Source: Galaxea fascicularis
Lineage: Eukaryota > Cnidaria > Anthozoa > Scleractinia > Euphylliidae
Reading direction: 5' to 3'
DNA length: 64,000 bases
Assembly: GCA_948470475.1 (NCBI GenBank)
Contig: OX419339.1
Location: 1,236,001 to 1,300,000, forward strand
The notes under the pieces are model-generated. The model saw only the letters and a program-made list of their open reading frames with translations, was not told the DNA's origin and searched no databases. Shown one piece after another: positions 62,425-64,000 of the stretch (its first letter is position 1; each line of letters opens with the position of its first letter). Position numbers and translations under genes: made by a program.

Positions 62425-64000
62425 GTAACACAAACAACCATCGCTGTTTGCCGCAATCCGCTACTTCAGACTAAACAGGAAACATAATTATCGCTGGAAT
62501 AATATTTGAAGGTATGTAGTTGCGTTAATTCTTGTCTTTTCCCTCCTAAGAACCCCCATTTCCAGCAAGCAAGAATGCAAATATTTTATTTTATTTGCTG
62601 AGATTGCGAATTATCGAAACTTTCAGAGAGCTTTAACCCGACACTCGGCGAACTGGAATATTTTGAGTCTTAATGCAGTTATCGTCGTTTCTGAAAACTT
62701 GATGGAAAACTCTTTTGGTGATAACGTGGTCTTTTACTTTTCGCTATTATTTTAAAACGCTGGCTTTGAAAGAAAACATATCGAGAACTTTATGCAGCCA
62801 GTATGAATAAACAGCAACAGTTACACCAACAGCCACACTTCACTGCGCTTAGCAGGTCTGGAGTGAAAACTACGGTGCAACTGTCAGACATCTCAAACAG
62901 ATTGAGAATAAAGCTTTCAGTTCAGTTGTTATGTAATTCAACTGTAACTTGTTTAACTGAATGCTCTGTAACGGCGTTAGTTATAAGCTTACGACAGGCA
63001 TTTTGGTCCCTCCACGGTTGTTTTATAATTTATAATCTCAAGTGGAATAAAGCCACCCTTTAACCAATGATTCGTAAAGTTATTCACCTGGCTGATGTGT
63101 ATTTATTGCATTGCAAATAGATTTTAAAACACTGAAGACAAAAAATCAGGGGCAAAAATAGACCGCAAACCAGAATGCAAAATTCATTGTTATCCCTGGC
63201 CTTCTTTGTCTTTTACAACGAACATGGCGATTTGCAAGAAACGAAAAAAAAAAAAAGAGAAATATTAACGCGGGGCTGGGCTGACAGGGTTATTTAAAGA
63301 AATTTTGTCATATCACTGTTACAAGAACAGTCATTGACACATAAAGGTTAATATTTTAGAGGTACAATCGAGACCGAAGGAGGAAAAGCTGACGGCGTTT
63401 GTTTTCAGATGAACCAATCAAAATGACAATGTATTTGAAAAACCACATTTGGCGATGGTAAAAGAAAATGTAAAACCATAGACCATGAATTTCTGATAAC
63501 ATTTGAAGTCCCTTTGAAGTGCCTGGCGATGTGGGATTGCATCAGATATCTCACAAAATATATGAAAATAAGTCCGGTTTCCGTGATCACTTCCTTCTCA
63601 AACCTGCAGGACCAGAATTCAGACTAAAGAGCGTTTAAAGGATAAATCGAGGTAAAGATTGTGTTTGGTCTATTTATTGTTGTTGTTGTTGAGTATACTG
63701 TTGTTTTTCTGAGAAACGTCGACCTAGTGAAAAAACGGGCGATAGAACAATATCTTTTTTAGCATATTTATTTTTATCGTATCAGATTTTGTACGCTTAA
63801 AAGCTAATAACTTATGAAGAAGTCAAGGTTTGTTGTCAAAGAAAGCAGGAGAAGATATAATTTTGCCTGGTTTTCATTTGGCGGGCAATTCATGGCCAGC
63901 GTCGTTTGCGTGCGGGAGTGGTGACTTGCCAACAACCGGGAAATTTGTCTTACGACCAATCCTACCATTATGTAATGCCACGTCTCGCCCTCCAAAAGTC
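62425..64000. other. Right flank, no gene confirmed
   Basis: A divergent 86-codon frame at 62803-63063 (+), starting MNKQQQLHQQPHF, might be a first exon of a neighbouring gene, but only its first part looks protein-like. A short (GTT)n tract is near 63678. Confidence 0.3.

Overview
This is eukaryotic nuclear DNA. It is A+T-rich, has intron-split genes with GT-AG junctions, and is dense in short foldback (MITE-like) elements. The protein sequences are clearly metazoan. Several dispersed repeats look like ones I recall from anthozoan genomes, so a cnidarian, probably a stony coral, is my inference; no single feature proves the species.

Three host genes can be rebuilt exon by exon, all on the minus strand. 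(1) An E2F4/5-type transcription factor, 7 coding exons, 21011 to 13500, 335 aa. (2) A PSKH1-type serine/threonine kinase, 2 coding exons, 33636 to 27616, 559 aa. (3) A WDR89-type WD-repeat protein, 15 coding exons, 62304 to 50685, 367 aa. All joins keep frame. The three genes do not form an obvious pathway; they are neighbours, not an operon.

The left end holds a complete Ty3/Gypsy-type LTR retrotransposon (837-5390): two identical 146-bp LTRs, a 5-bp target duplication (GAACT), a priming site, a polypurine tract and one uninterrupted gag-pol frame. It looks recently inserted and potentially active.

From 5.4 to 13.5 kb there is no recognisable gene but many nested non-autonomous elements. 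They include a TTA-flanked Harbinger-like element carrying a 137-bp element inside it, a large palindrome invaded by a TA-flanked mariner-like MITE, and two further foldbacks. The E2F introns hold four more foldbacks, one with a 9-bp target duplication. The 33.7-50.6 kb stretch is gene-poor and holds further MITEs, two tRNA-like SINEs, simple repeats and a tandem duplication. I found no CRISPR array, rRNA, true tRNA gene or bacterial operon. The strongest points for a second look are the intact retrotransposon, the nested palindromes and the small MITE family with 7-bp target duplications.
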